NCBI GenBank assembly: GCA_963969395.1 | Contig: OZ017796.1 | Coordinates: 10,170,501 to 10,234,500, forward strand | DNA length: 64,000 bases | Direction of reading: 5' to 3' | From: Pseudoscleropodium purum | Taxonomy: Eukaryota > Streptophyta > Bryopsida > Hypnales > Brachytheciaceae | In this document: piece by piece, positions 26,141-37,045 of the stretch | How positions within the stretch are numbered: the stretch's first letter is position 1 | Layout of the letters: each line of letters begins with the position of its first letter | Program-made: the position numbers and the translations under genes | The notes under the pieces: model-generated | What the model saw: the letters and a program-made list of their open reading frames with translations, nothing else | The model's database searches: none | Told to the model about the DNA's origin: nothing

Positions 26141-26335
26141 TGTCACTTTTGCTTTGCCCCTTATGAATGCAAGGTGGAGCGGAGAGCTTGGTGGTTCATC
26201 CTCCATTGGCTCCTTTCCTAGGCAAAGCAAGAGTGGTTTATTGGGGGCTCCTTTGTTGCCAATTTTTTGGACATTTGCGTATGGAATTCAATTTTAAATT
26301 AAAAAATTTGATCTATATCAATTTCATTTGTCACG

Positions 26336-27837
26336 ATGCTGAATGGGAAGAAGAAGGTTGCGAAGCTAAAACATAGAGAGGGACCATCAAACTTGGAGGT
26401 AGCTCAGCAAAGTCCTTCAAAAGAATGCAAAAAATTCATGATCGAGCGCATCATTCAATTTTATGAATCGGAAACAACATTGTCTTTAGACAATAAGTAC
26501 ATCAGATATCAAGAGGAGTGCATGTCCAAATTCAAGGTAGACGTGACACAGATGTTGTTGGATGCATTGAATGTTCCAAAGTGGCATGACGAAATGCATA
26601 AAACGCACTTCACCAAATGTTTGGAGAACAAGGTTCATGACGCTTTGTGGAATTTCAAAGTCATTTTGGTTAAATATGGCAAGCAATATCGACCTAATGA
26701 CGCCCAGTTTGAAGAAGTGATTCTGAAAGCGGACTTATTTAGGGGGCGATGTGCTCCATTCGCCAAAAAGCACAATCGAGTTGGTTCAATTGGTTGGTAG
26801 AAAAGCAATGATGGAGTTGCTGAAGCGGAAAGGACCAAACGGCACTTGATAGCACTTCCAGATACAGCACGCGTGATTGCTGTTGATGATAGAATGATGA
26901 GAGGTGGATATGCAACGATTCGAAAGGTCCGTATTGAAAGATGTCCAGGACTACTTCCTTATTGGGAGTTTGCGGCAAAGAAATCCATTCACCACCAAAC
27001 TCGACTCGATCTTGCAAAGTTAGAACATCAAAACGAATCAATGGCTATTCAAATTCCACACGCGGATATGATACAGTTTGCTGCGGTGCACGGAACGACG
27101 TGTGAAGGTTATGCGTATTGGTGGAATGGTGGAATGGTGGAACTCTTCGACAAATGTTGAATATGGATAAAGACTATTCAGACAACATTCAAATCCATTT
27201 GATGTATACAAATCCAACCAAAGAGGAGGTTGTAAAAGCTCACCGTTTAGGGCGATATCGGAAGAAGTGCACGGAGCTAACATGGACTTTTATGCATATA
27301 ATGTATGCAGTGCATCTTGTTGGACATTTGCACAATGATCTTTTTCTGGACAATATCTTGTTGCATTTTCCAGAGGATGAGTCACGTGTGTACATTGGAG
27401 TTTGCGATTGGGGCATGACCACCTTAGCTTCTCAGCCAATGAAGTCTTTGTACACATTCACATCAGCAGATGAGATGAAACAGACTTTGTAGAGGAGATG
27501 GTGGGTGGATCTACGTATTGCATATTTACATAAAGCAAGTGCAGATGTGGAAGTCATTCCGATGTATTCACGTAAATCAGAAGAGTATGCCATTCGAAAA
27601 ATTGCTCGGCGGATGAATAGAAACAACATGTCAGAGGCGTATTTCAACTTGCTACTTAAAACACCTAGTGCAACACAATTTGCCTTTCATGAATTTGTAA
27701 AAGTGTTTTATACTTACTTGAAGCACATTTCTTCGAAGAGTGACGATGAAAATACTAGTTCAACCCATGTGATTACGCGATTTTTTAATACATATCGTTG
27801 GCCGATGCCAGATGAACATTTCCGCCATTTATATTAG
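26336..27837 (+). pseudogene. Protein kinase with transposon-specific N-terminal domain (cargo unit 4), decayed
   Basis: From ATG 26336 an unrecognised helical N-terminal domain runs to TAG at 26798-26800; the same frame continues into a kinase fold. Motifs: Gly-rich loop 'RGGYATIRKVRI', 'EFAAKK' with the ATP-anchoring Lys, 'HADMIQFAAVHG' before the hinge, catalytic loop 'LHNDLFLDNILL' (HND in place of HRD), and 'CDWG' in place of DFG. Lys, both Asp and Asn of the active site are present, so the ancestor was probably active. A frame shift at about 27120-27135 comes from a doubled 8-base word GGTGGAAT. TAG at 27490-27492 precedes the last 115 codons. It is separated from unit 3 by a GC-rich tract. 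Substrate unknown. Confidence 0.65.
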
Positions 27838-28454
27838 ATTGGTAGTGTAGAAGTAGTAGTTGAATAGGTTATATAGGCATTAAAAATTAGTTTAGAAATA
27901 TAGAGTTGGAATGAAAAAAATTATATGTGCAATTAGCCAAATGTGCACACTATATGGTATATGTAAATTTTTGAGTCTACAATGTATGGTATTCTATATT
28001 AAATTGAATACATTTTGCCCATATTGATTATATTTGTATTTGTGTTGATCTCGATTTTTTAAATAGTATATATATATTTGAAGTCACAAACTTTTTTAGT
28101 TTGCCTTCTGAAAATGAATTGGAATTTTTTCATAGTTTCAAGACTATCATGGACTCATAGTCAAACTTTATAATCTTTCAACTTATAAGAGACATTGTTT
28201 TAATTTTTTTTTCCTATGTGGTTCAATCCCTAGAGGACCAACATGTGTTTTGGGGCAATATATAATTTTTGGGCATACGTGTGACTGTAGATTTGCATAT
28301 TTTGGGTTGAAATTTTTTAATAGAATGTGGGGATGAGAAATATCTTCCATATGCACAAATTTCATGACATTTGAAAATATGAGTCAAATCGCGAACCATT
28401 GCACTTCATTTAATATTTAATTGTTTAAGGATTAAGGGAGTGACCACGAGGCAA

Positions 28455-28582
28455 TTTGGGTAGGGCGGTCGGGGGAAACAGGGCCGTCAATGCGGACGGG
28501 GCGGACGAGGGGACAAGCGGACGGGCCGGGACCGCGAATGTCAGCGGACGCTGCGGACACAGCGGACGCGTCCGGACATCAT
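28455..28582. repeat. GC-rich right subterminal region (R end)
   Basis: GGACGG-rich tract next to the right terminus. Its complement closely matches the left end of the small element at 22678-22993, which shows that this family has two distinct ends, L and R. Confidence 0.7.
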
Positions 28583-28592
28583 GTCAACCTTA

Positions 28593-28600
28593 TACCAATA
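28593..28600. repeat. Right 8-bp target-site duplication of the giant hAT element
   Basis: TACCAATA directly after the right terminus; 8 of 8 matches to the left copy. Confidence 0.88.
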
Positions 28601-31510
28601 TGTGAGTGCTTTAGGTGTAAGTCCGTGATAATGACTACAATATTCAAAGTAAGGTGGTCTACAATTCAATAAGTTAGGGTGTAAATGGACATGAAAAAAT
28701 CATCCAAAAGTGTAAAGTATCTACAAATCTATAAATTATAATGTAACCTTGCCAAAATATAGCATTGAATGTAAGTAGCAACACATGCGAATAAGCCAAA
28801 TATAAATTACAACTACAAATCCTCAAGGCAACAAGATGTGACAAACATTAAAAAATTTATATGTATGCAAAATAAAGTAAAGATCAATTTGAAAACAATG
28901 CCTTATTAAATGATGTAGAGGCATTTAGTAGTTTAGTGTGGAAACAAAGACATTACATTAGCATTGAAATAGGAGATACCTATGAAATAAATTTTTATTT
29001 ATTAGAAAAGTCTTTATTTCTAAAGCAATAAAAACAATTGTCAAAAAAAAGATGTAGAATACTTGGAAAATACTTGTGATTTAAATCTAATGTCTAGATA
29101 TTTGGGAATAAGCTTGGAACTCTTGAACTTTCTTCCTCTAGTTGGCTAGAGGTTGATGGGACAATGGAAGGATATTTGTCTTGTACTATAGGTGCCAAAA
29201 TCAAATTCTTCATTTCTTGAATTAGAGTTTGTGCCTGATCAAACAATAAATCTTTCCAATTATCATCATTTAAGTTGTAAATCATTTTGAAATGATAAGA
29301 TTGGAAGGATGGTAATTTTTTGAGAATAATAGGCTTCAACATTTTTTTTTGTCATTATCCTTATTAATGAACTCTCTAAAGCATTGTGCTGGATGTTACA
29401 AACATTGAACAAGAGTTTGCAATGGTTGAGGCACAGATCAATTCCAAAACTATTAGAGAATTATTTTTCTTATCAATCCTCTCGGAAATGTATTGGTGGA
29501 TAAGCCTAGCACTTTGAAAACCTAGAGGCTTTGCAAAACTTTGAAGCCAACAAAGTCTAATAAAAAATTTTGCTTCTCAATTGAAAAAAAACTCTTTGGT
29601 GAATCTATGAAAATACAGACCTTGAAGAAGATGGAAGTTGGGGGATTTTTACTCAAGAAGTTGTAAGACAAACTTAAAGTAAAAATAAATGTAAACTTAA
29701 AATGAAAAAAAAATCTCCTAGACTGCTTGGATCATGGCTTGGACTATTTAGGTCATGGCTAGATAGTGTGTGATCTAAGCTTAACGGTTCAATAAAATCA
29801 TCTTTTCTAGACAACACTACTCATTTTTGTGGAACAATTAGTTTCATGTCCTCTAGATTGAATTCAATTTCTGAAATCATATCATAATATTTATTGGATA
29901 GTACCATCTCACACTTGATAAATTTTGTATTATCACATTTGAAAGTTGAATTAGGAATGACTTTTCAAATTGAATACATACATTCCCTAGAACTTTGGTA
30001 CAATAAGTGAAAATGTGATAGAAAAAAATATGATTTTAAAAAGCTGAAAGAATATTTTAATTTCAATAAAATACAGTTCAAAAATCACATCAAAAATTGT
30101 AATGGTCAAAAAATAGAAGAATTTCTCATGTACAAATTAAGTCCTCTAGCGCCAAAGATTTTGAGAATTCAAGTTCTGTGATGTCATGATTTCTAAAGTT
30201 CCCCTTCAAAGAGTGTCACCCTTTCCAAACAAGGCCTATAATAAATCAAAATATTAAGAATTTACTCTTATTTTGGTGTAATTCATGGATAATGGTTGGA
30301 TTTCGGAGATCCAATTCACATTGTTTATCTACAATATTTGAATTTTAGATGCTTGAAGTGCTCCTAGAATCCTAGTTTCTTAGAATCTTCATTAACTTAT
30401 TTTGTCAAAAAAAATAAAGAAACAAGTGTAATAAGTAGTATTTGGAGAGGTTCAAAAATAATTCTAGGCCACTTTTGTTACTCATGCCATCTAACTATAT
30501 ACTCAAAAGAGTCAAGCAATCTATTTCAATTACCCCCTCTCTCAAAATAAATGAATAAGAACAATTTCAAACATATTCATAAAAGAGTACGAATAGGAAT
30601 AATAATACAAATATGAATACCAATATGGATGTTGAATGCATACATGGAACAAATATATGTATGTCCCATATTTTTTGGCAACATTAGGACACCAAAAAAT
30701 ATAAAAGTCTCAAATTCATGAAAAACTCTAAAAATAATTTTTTATTAATATTACAGTAGTCCATTTTAGTTATCCTCTCCTTAATAAATGAAGCAAACAA
30801 CAACAAGGACATACTCCCTCACTACCAACTCAAAGAGTTGCAATCAATAACAAATTGAAATTCCACATACTTCATGACCCCTTAAAGGACAAGCTAGTGA
30901 TTGTAGAAATCATCCCTTTGAATACCATGTGAATCAGTGGCTTCAAAAAATGTAAAAACACTCATTGGAAGTCAAACTACTATAGAAGAGCTCCCCTTTT
31001 CACTACAAAATTTTAAAAATGAATAATTGCACTTTTATGTGACACAAAGAGATTCTTTGTCATTTATAGGACACAAAATGCCCAGAGTCATTTATGGGTT
31101 TATGTCTTTATTATGTGAAACACTAAAATACATACTACTACAGACTCAATGCTCCACAATTTCAGGACAAGAGTGTGACATTCAAGCGATCCTGGAGTAC
31201 TAAACTTCTATTTATCTGTTTTCTTCTATTCATCCATCTCTTCGTTCCTCTCTTTTGACACCAAAGTGTTCGTGATCCTGTCTATGACTTCCGTCGTTTT
31301 GCTTGTTGGAGAGCTGGTGTCGATCACTGCTTCAAATCTGCTTATGCACGGTGTTTCTCTAGCACTTTGAAATCTCTGTACTAATTTTTTTTCGCAGTAG
31401 TGCTGCCATTGCAACCGACCAGAGCGGTGTTTCCGTGGTCCGCATTTCAGATCAACATGTGAGATTTATGCTTTGGTCTTGTGCTTTGGCAGCAGCCCTG
31501 TGAAAAAAAG
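28601..31510. other. AT-rich spacer
   Basis: Region right of the giant element. Only short AT-rich open frames; nothing recognised. Confidence 0.4.
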
Positions 31511-31511
31511 A

Positions 31512-32005
31512 ATGAGTTCTCCGCCAATTGACTCAGATGGAGTGCCCATGTCTGTGGATGGAAACCTGATCTTCAAGCGCACCAGAAGAGAACTCTACGT
31601 CGGGAACCTCTTGTGGTTGTGGACAGTGCTTTGAGGTTTGAGGTACAGGATCTGGTTACGTTTTGGTGGTGGATGATTGATTGTGGCTTCTTTGCATTTG
31701 TGTTTACCCGTTCCTCAGTTCTGCTCTTTGGTGCCACAAGCGATACACGTTTAGTCGGAAGTTAAGCAGAAGATTGACCTAGCTGCAGAGTTGATTAAGC
31801 ATGGAAGGTGTGGAGATGAAACCTTGAACCCTGAACCCGACATTGGCATGTGTGGAGATGAAAGTCATCAATCCGTTCTCGTCAGGTACGAATGTACGAT
31901 AGCGAATTCCAGGACTTACCTCGTAAACTTACAGAGCTATTTTTATCACTCGAAGAAGTTGAATCTCGGTTTGGGATTCGGGTTCCGAATTCCATATACC
32001 CTTGA
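31512..32005 (+). other. Short exon-like ORFs of unknown gene
   Basis: Two pieces too short to name. An ATG at 31512 opens a 40-codon frame with 'RRELYVGNL', which looks like the RNP2 half of an RRM but is cut by a stop. An ATG at 31892 opens a 37-codon helical frame containing 'LPRKLTELFLSLEEVESRFG', ending TGA 32003-32005. They lie just upstream of the E2-F-box gene and could be exons or relics of a neighbouring gene. Confidence 0.3.
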
Positions 32006-32529
32006 CTCTGCCGACAATCGGAGAAAAGTGTTAATTTAGGGTAGGCGTCGACTGACGCCTTTACTTGCTCTTTTTAGAACTGGTACTTTACTAAAAACGG
32101 AAATTCCTTTGCTTGCCACCCAAGACAGTCATGGCATCGGTATTGCCGATTGCTTGTCACCCAAGACATCGGTATTATGTATATATTGCAGAACGAACCA
32201 TGCAATTACATGTCTCCCAGCTTTTGAGGCTGTTTTGTGTTTTCAAGCAACGGATCGAGGTTGAGCTTTTCTGATTGTTGGGAACATGATTGCTAGAAAT
32301 TAGGTGACTCTGAATCTTCCCGAGTCTTCTCCGGTTCGATGATCCCCGTCGAATTCATGGTTATTCCTTTCGGAGTAACATGTCAATTTTGAAGTTTGTG
32401 AAGTTTTCGTAGTCGGAGAGACTCGGGGAGATTCAACATATCGATTGTCTCTTCCTGGTCAGACTGAATAAATCAAGTGAGCCGGTGACAGTCAACATTG
32501 TCGGAGTTGAATGTGTTGCATCATCCTTC

Positions 32530-35493
32530 ATGGCAGCTGCACTCACCATGACCACGCGGCGCCTCATGAAGGACCTACAAGAGGTGAAGGAGAGCCCTTT
32601 GTTCAACGTGGTCGGGGAGCCGGAGGAGGGCAATCTCTTCGTCTGGCATGTCAACATCCGGAGCTCGGAAGGCGAGGAATTGGAAGAGCAGCAAGCGAAC
32701 CCCCTCACAGGAGCAGTCTTCCATCTCATTCTGGAGTTTCCTTCCTCCTTTCCTGCTGAAGGTCCCTCCGTTCACCTCTGCACACCACTGCCACACCCCA
32801 ACGTTGCGCTTCAATCGGAATCTCGGGTATGATCTTTGATCACGTTTTCTTTTTCTGTTTTCATGTATAATTGTCGACGAGTATGATCTATATGGCTGTT
32901 CATGTTTCGTTAGTAGCTCTGCAGGTATCAGCTTTCAGTTGTGTCCACGCAACGGGTTAAATGGTTGGGTTGATCAATTCAATTCAATGTATTGCGTTTT
33001 GCTGCTTTTGACTTTTTTCGTTTGTCTTCTTCTTGATTATGTTTGACGTACAGTATTGACTTTGCTGTATATAGTGGTGGATGATGGAGATTGTGGCATA
33101 TTTCATTAGGCAAGATGTGCTGTTGTTTTGTGTTTAGGCGAAGGGTTGGCCAGTGTCGCTGTGGAACTGTACGCCAGCGTACAAGGGCTGGAGCAGTGCG
33201 TACAGCGTGCAGAGTGTCCTGCTTCAGCTGCAAGCCTTTCTGCTTCAGGAGGATCTCCTCTACGATGTGCATAAGGTGTCGATGCAACAAACGGTTGAGC
33301 GATCAAGGAACTTCGTCTGTGAAGGGTGTGGACATGCAGACTTAAAACCCGTCCCTGCATTTCTGACTTCGGAGGAGATTGAGGTTACAGTACGCACCAG
33401 GCTGAAGTTCATATCCAACCCAAATCGGTCACTAATTAAATCACATCCCCAGCCTCCGAAGCCACAGGTTGATCAAGCGGCTGCTGTGTCGGAGGAGGTG
33501 ACAAGTGAGTGGCAGACTGTGACTTCAAGGAAGAACTCTAGATCCCTGGCAAAGAAGAGTGCGAAACAGAAGGTTATAACCAGTGCTCCAGATCTTCCTC
33601 CAGAAAAACCGAGCATTGAAGTAGCCATGGGCCACTTTGGTTCACTTCCCCAAGAGGCGCTAACTACAATCATGTGCATGCTGTCTACCGAGGATCTGAG
33701 CTCTATCTCCAGGACATGCCGCGGGCTGAAGGCCGCCAGCGAGGACGGCTACTTGTGGAAACTGCTGCTCCACCGCCACCTCCCTCCACGCTACTTCGTT
33801 GGAGGATTGGAAGCACGTCTTCGTCCTCCAGCAGAACAACATCATCGAGAGTTTGTGTTGCTTCCATACAAAGTGCACTTTCGAGGAGGAAGTTCTTGGA
33901 TTCCCGATCTCCTTCACCGTTAACCCCCGCACGCACGACGTCGACTACATCCAAGTCCATCTCGACATCCTCTCCCACGGGGCGTACGCGAGCGGCGTGC
34001 GTAACACCGCTGACAATCAAAACTTCAAGCTCCTTCTCCCTCTCTACATCACGCAGGATCACTTCGAGCGCGCCTTGCCGATGATTCAATCTGCCATTGT
34101 AGAGCTTTGCCCTCTGGGTCGTGGAGTCTCCAAAGTTTTTCGTCCCGAGATGGTCTTGGACGTGATGCCCAAGGTGCTCAACACCATGGTGGTTTTGCTG
34201 TGCGACAAGGGAGTGGGTGCCAGCGAGCGTGCCATCGAGGGCTACTGCATGATGCACCGTCTGTTTCTCGCCCTTTGCCAGAGATTCAATCTCTGGAGCA
34301 AGGCCGAACAGGAAGTCATCAGGTTCCGGAAGTCTCCGGGAGCTCAGACGAAAGAGCAGTGCCCGGATCTTGGGAGACTCATGGCGCGACTCAGTGTGTG
34401 TTTCTCGGAAGCCACGGCGTGGAAGGAGATTGTGCGTCCCCTCACAAACGAAGTCTTCGACCGGACAGTCATTTGGATTTGCAAGCATGATCCGTCAGTT
34501 GCAGCACACTATGAGCAGGCAGGTAGATCGTCGGTCGTTGATGAGAAGCTGTTACTTGCAGCGTGGGAAGGGAGTCGAATTGCGTTGAGGTTGAACATGT
34601 TTCACGATGGTTTTCTGCACTTGCTGGCGCGTCCAAGTGGTTCCTCACTGAAGGAAGTCACTGCTGGCTATGACGCGTTGTATGGCATGCCCTCGGCGTT
34701 TTTGAAGAAACGGATTCAGGATTTCATTAAGAAGGTGATCACAACTGGGTACGACTGGCCGTTTTTCTTCCGAATCATGGGCATGCAGGTCCCGACGAAG
34801 GTGCATCTTACCCAGTGGCTGGGGCAATGCTGGAAAAACTCGCTTCGGAAAGGCTACCACAAACGGGGGACTCAGTTTGAGAACATTCAGAGGCGAGGAG
34901 TGTCGACGATCCTGCTCAAGGGGGAGTCATACAGTGCGCCAGTGAACATGAGAACAGTAAAGATGCTGGAATCATGGCGCTGGTCAGGTGTTGGACATCG
35001 GTTCCTGGATGCTTCATGCTTGTTGTACGATGTTAACAGGGACTTTAAGGAGCTGGTCGACTATCGCCATACCCAAGACCAATGTAGAGCGATTCGACAC
35101 TCCGGAGATGTGATAGACTACGAGAATAATAAAGGGAATCACACCATCGAGATAGACCTCTCGGCCCTTCGCTCGGACATCAAGGAGCTCTACTTCACCA
35201 TGAGCGGGTTTGACGGGGCGACGTTGAGGGATTTCCGACTTCCTTTCGTGCAACTGAAAGATGTCACCACCGACGTGGAGCTCTGCGAGTACAGTCTGGA
35301 AGATAAGACCCTGTCCTCGCACACTTCTGTCATCATGTGCCGAATGTACCGTAGTGAGACTCTGGCGTCAAGGTGGGAGGTGGAAGCTCTGGGTCACCTG
35401 GGAGCAGGGGCTGCGAATGACTACAATCCCATCAAGGAAAGCATCAGGCAGCTCATCAATTGCCGAAGTGAACTTTCGGCGAGGAATATTTGA
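32530..35493 (+). CDS. Ubiquitin E2-like (UBC) / F-box / TerD fusion protein
   Basis: Exon 1, ATG 32530 to 32826 (earlier in-frame ATG at 32485). GT-AG intron 32827-33137, phase 0. Exon 2 from 33138. A UBC fold spans the junction: 'TGAVFHLILEFPSSFPAEGP', 'PHPNV', then 'WNCTPAYKGWSSAYSVQSVL'. The Cys lies 7 residues before the conserved Trp, where the E2 active Cys belongs. Next are a CxxC ('CEGC'), a basic linker, and an F-box at about 33640-33810 ('LPQEALTTIMCMLSTEDL' ... 'LWKLLL'). The frame moves by one base near 33800: 'PRYFV' in one frame continues as 'EDWKHVFVL' in the next. A 350-residue helical region follows, then a C-terminal TerD domain ('DASCLLYD', 'RAIRHSGD', 'TIEIDLSALRSDIKELYFTM', 'CEYSLEDK'). 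Likely ubiquitin-linked; the role of TerD is unknown. The frame switch may be a sequencing error or a true lesion. Confidence 0.75.
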
Positions 35494-37045
35494 ATCGATG
35501 CTGACGGTACACTCAACCCTCTCTAATTACACTGAAAAATGGACTTCTAAGTGCACTCTCACATGTGTTCACAGCCTGAGACGTGTTCACGAGGTGACAG
35601 ATTTTCAGGGAATGTGCAACTGTGTGTCATCAGAGAGGGTTGAGTGTAGTGGTGAGGATAGAATTCAGTCGAGTTTTACAAAGGAGTCGGGGCGATATGC
35701 AGGGGAATGTGGAGAAGAAACGTGGTTGTTCTTCGTGAGAAGACCACAATTTTGCAATCGTGATTTTGGATAGGATGGTTAACTTTGAGTTTGTGATTGG
35801 GCTTCTTGCGAACTCCTACCACTCTCCATCGTTCTACTGATGCCAGGTAATTACACGCTGCAAATCAGACGTGGTTCTCATCTATTTTCATTTGAAGTTG
35901 TACCTTGTGCACAATTCATGCTATGTATTGGTTGGTTACCTTAAGTGGGTGAAGTTTACTGATACACGATTGAGTTTGGATTCGCCACTTGCGGGATCGT
36001 TCCTGCATTATATTTCGATTGTCTAACTACATCATGTTTTATGGCAGATTGTCACGTGGCGGAATGCAGGCTTTCTTATTCGTTTCAATTGCATCAGATA
36101 TTCTCTCTAACTCTCCAAGGTCACCTTTTAAGCAAATTCTTTACACGATACAGGACCAGAAGGCTCAATTTATTTGAAATGTTTGGTTCGTTTCTTGGAT
36201 CTGTGACACGCAACGACTACTCTGGAGAATTAGAAGCTGCTATTAATTTGCACGGAGTGGTATAGGAGTGAGGTTTTTGCTTTCGCAAGGCAGTAGAAGA
36301 TGGACTGTATTGAGTCAAACATTTCTCATGTGAAATGGATCTGCGACTGAAATACAACTGAATGAAACTCACTTATTGTACCTGAGAGGGTGAATATATT
36401 GATGGGAGAAAGCAGATTCCACATGTGTATTTCCTAATAATAAGACCCACATTATGAACTTGCCGCCCTATTTTTGTGCAGTGTGGGGTCCCCTGCTCCC
36501 AAAGGTGAAACAATTTACACGAATGCACATAGATAAGTTCATCTACAAATGAATCACAAACGCCTCCATAATCGCTAGTCCATAATGGTGGCCATTACTT
36601 GCAGCGCTGTGACCATGTGACTGAAAACACCAACCGCATTGTCATATATCTGGTGTTGTGCTTTACGTTACAACCGATAAATCTCAGACCCAAACATAAC
36701 CCCGTCTAGACTCTAGAGTCACTACCAACCTTCTCGCGCTCTCAAAGAGCCGTAGATCTCCAAGATCTTGCAGTCCTAATTAATCTAGAGGATAGCGTCA
36801 TGTCAGATATCAGTAACTGCTTGTCAAGTACATAATCGTACCGCACAGAGGGAACTCTTTTCAGATTGCACGGTCTCGAAGTGTGCAACTCTTCAGAGCG
36901 GTTCGGAAAGAAGTACAGTACCTGGACAGTCGACAGAAAGGGGAGCCTTTCTGACCAAGATTCTAAATTCTGAAGCCTACCTGTGAACAACATCACAGAA
37001 AGCACACTTCTAACACTGCACACTCGAGTCACACCTTCTGCAACT
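35494..37045. other. 3' flanks of two convergent genes
   Basis: Presumed 3' UTRs of the E2-F-box-TerD gene (+) and of the ET gene (-), which converge here. No other gene recognised. Confidence 0.4.

Larger units (their letters stand above)
12391..28592. mobile_element. Giant (16.2 kb) hAT-type transposon with four cargo units
   Basis: The left end TAGGGTTGAC (12391-12400) and right end GTCAACCTTA (28583-28592) are imperfect inverted repeats. They are flanked by identical 8-bp direct repeats TACCAATA at 12383-12390 and 28593-28600, the target-site duplication length of the hAT superfamily. Both termini carry about 130 bases of GC-rich GGACGG/CGTCC motifs, strikingly unlike the AT-rich host. 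A hAT transposase relic lies inside. Two units (transposase; coiled-coil/RING) run leftward, two (Gly/Tyr-rich protein; kinase) run rightward. All four are interrupted by stops or frame shifts, so this copy is not autonomous now. Typical hAT elements are 2-5 kb, so the size and gene load are unusual. Confidence 0.88.

Noticed and set aside
25843..26297. Arg/Gly/Pro-rich open frames
   Set aside because: Same cause: the 151-bp GC-rich tandem duplication; three frames are open in parallel.
12391..28592. Integrated large virus (kinase, RING, phosphatase-like genes)
   Set aside because: The 8-bp target duplication, hAT termini and hAT transposase explain the block; no capsid, polymerase or packaging gene is seen.
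33703..34488. 261-codon minus-strand frame opposite the F-box/TerD gene
   Set aside because: Antisense shadow of a GC-rich coding exon; no recognisable domain.
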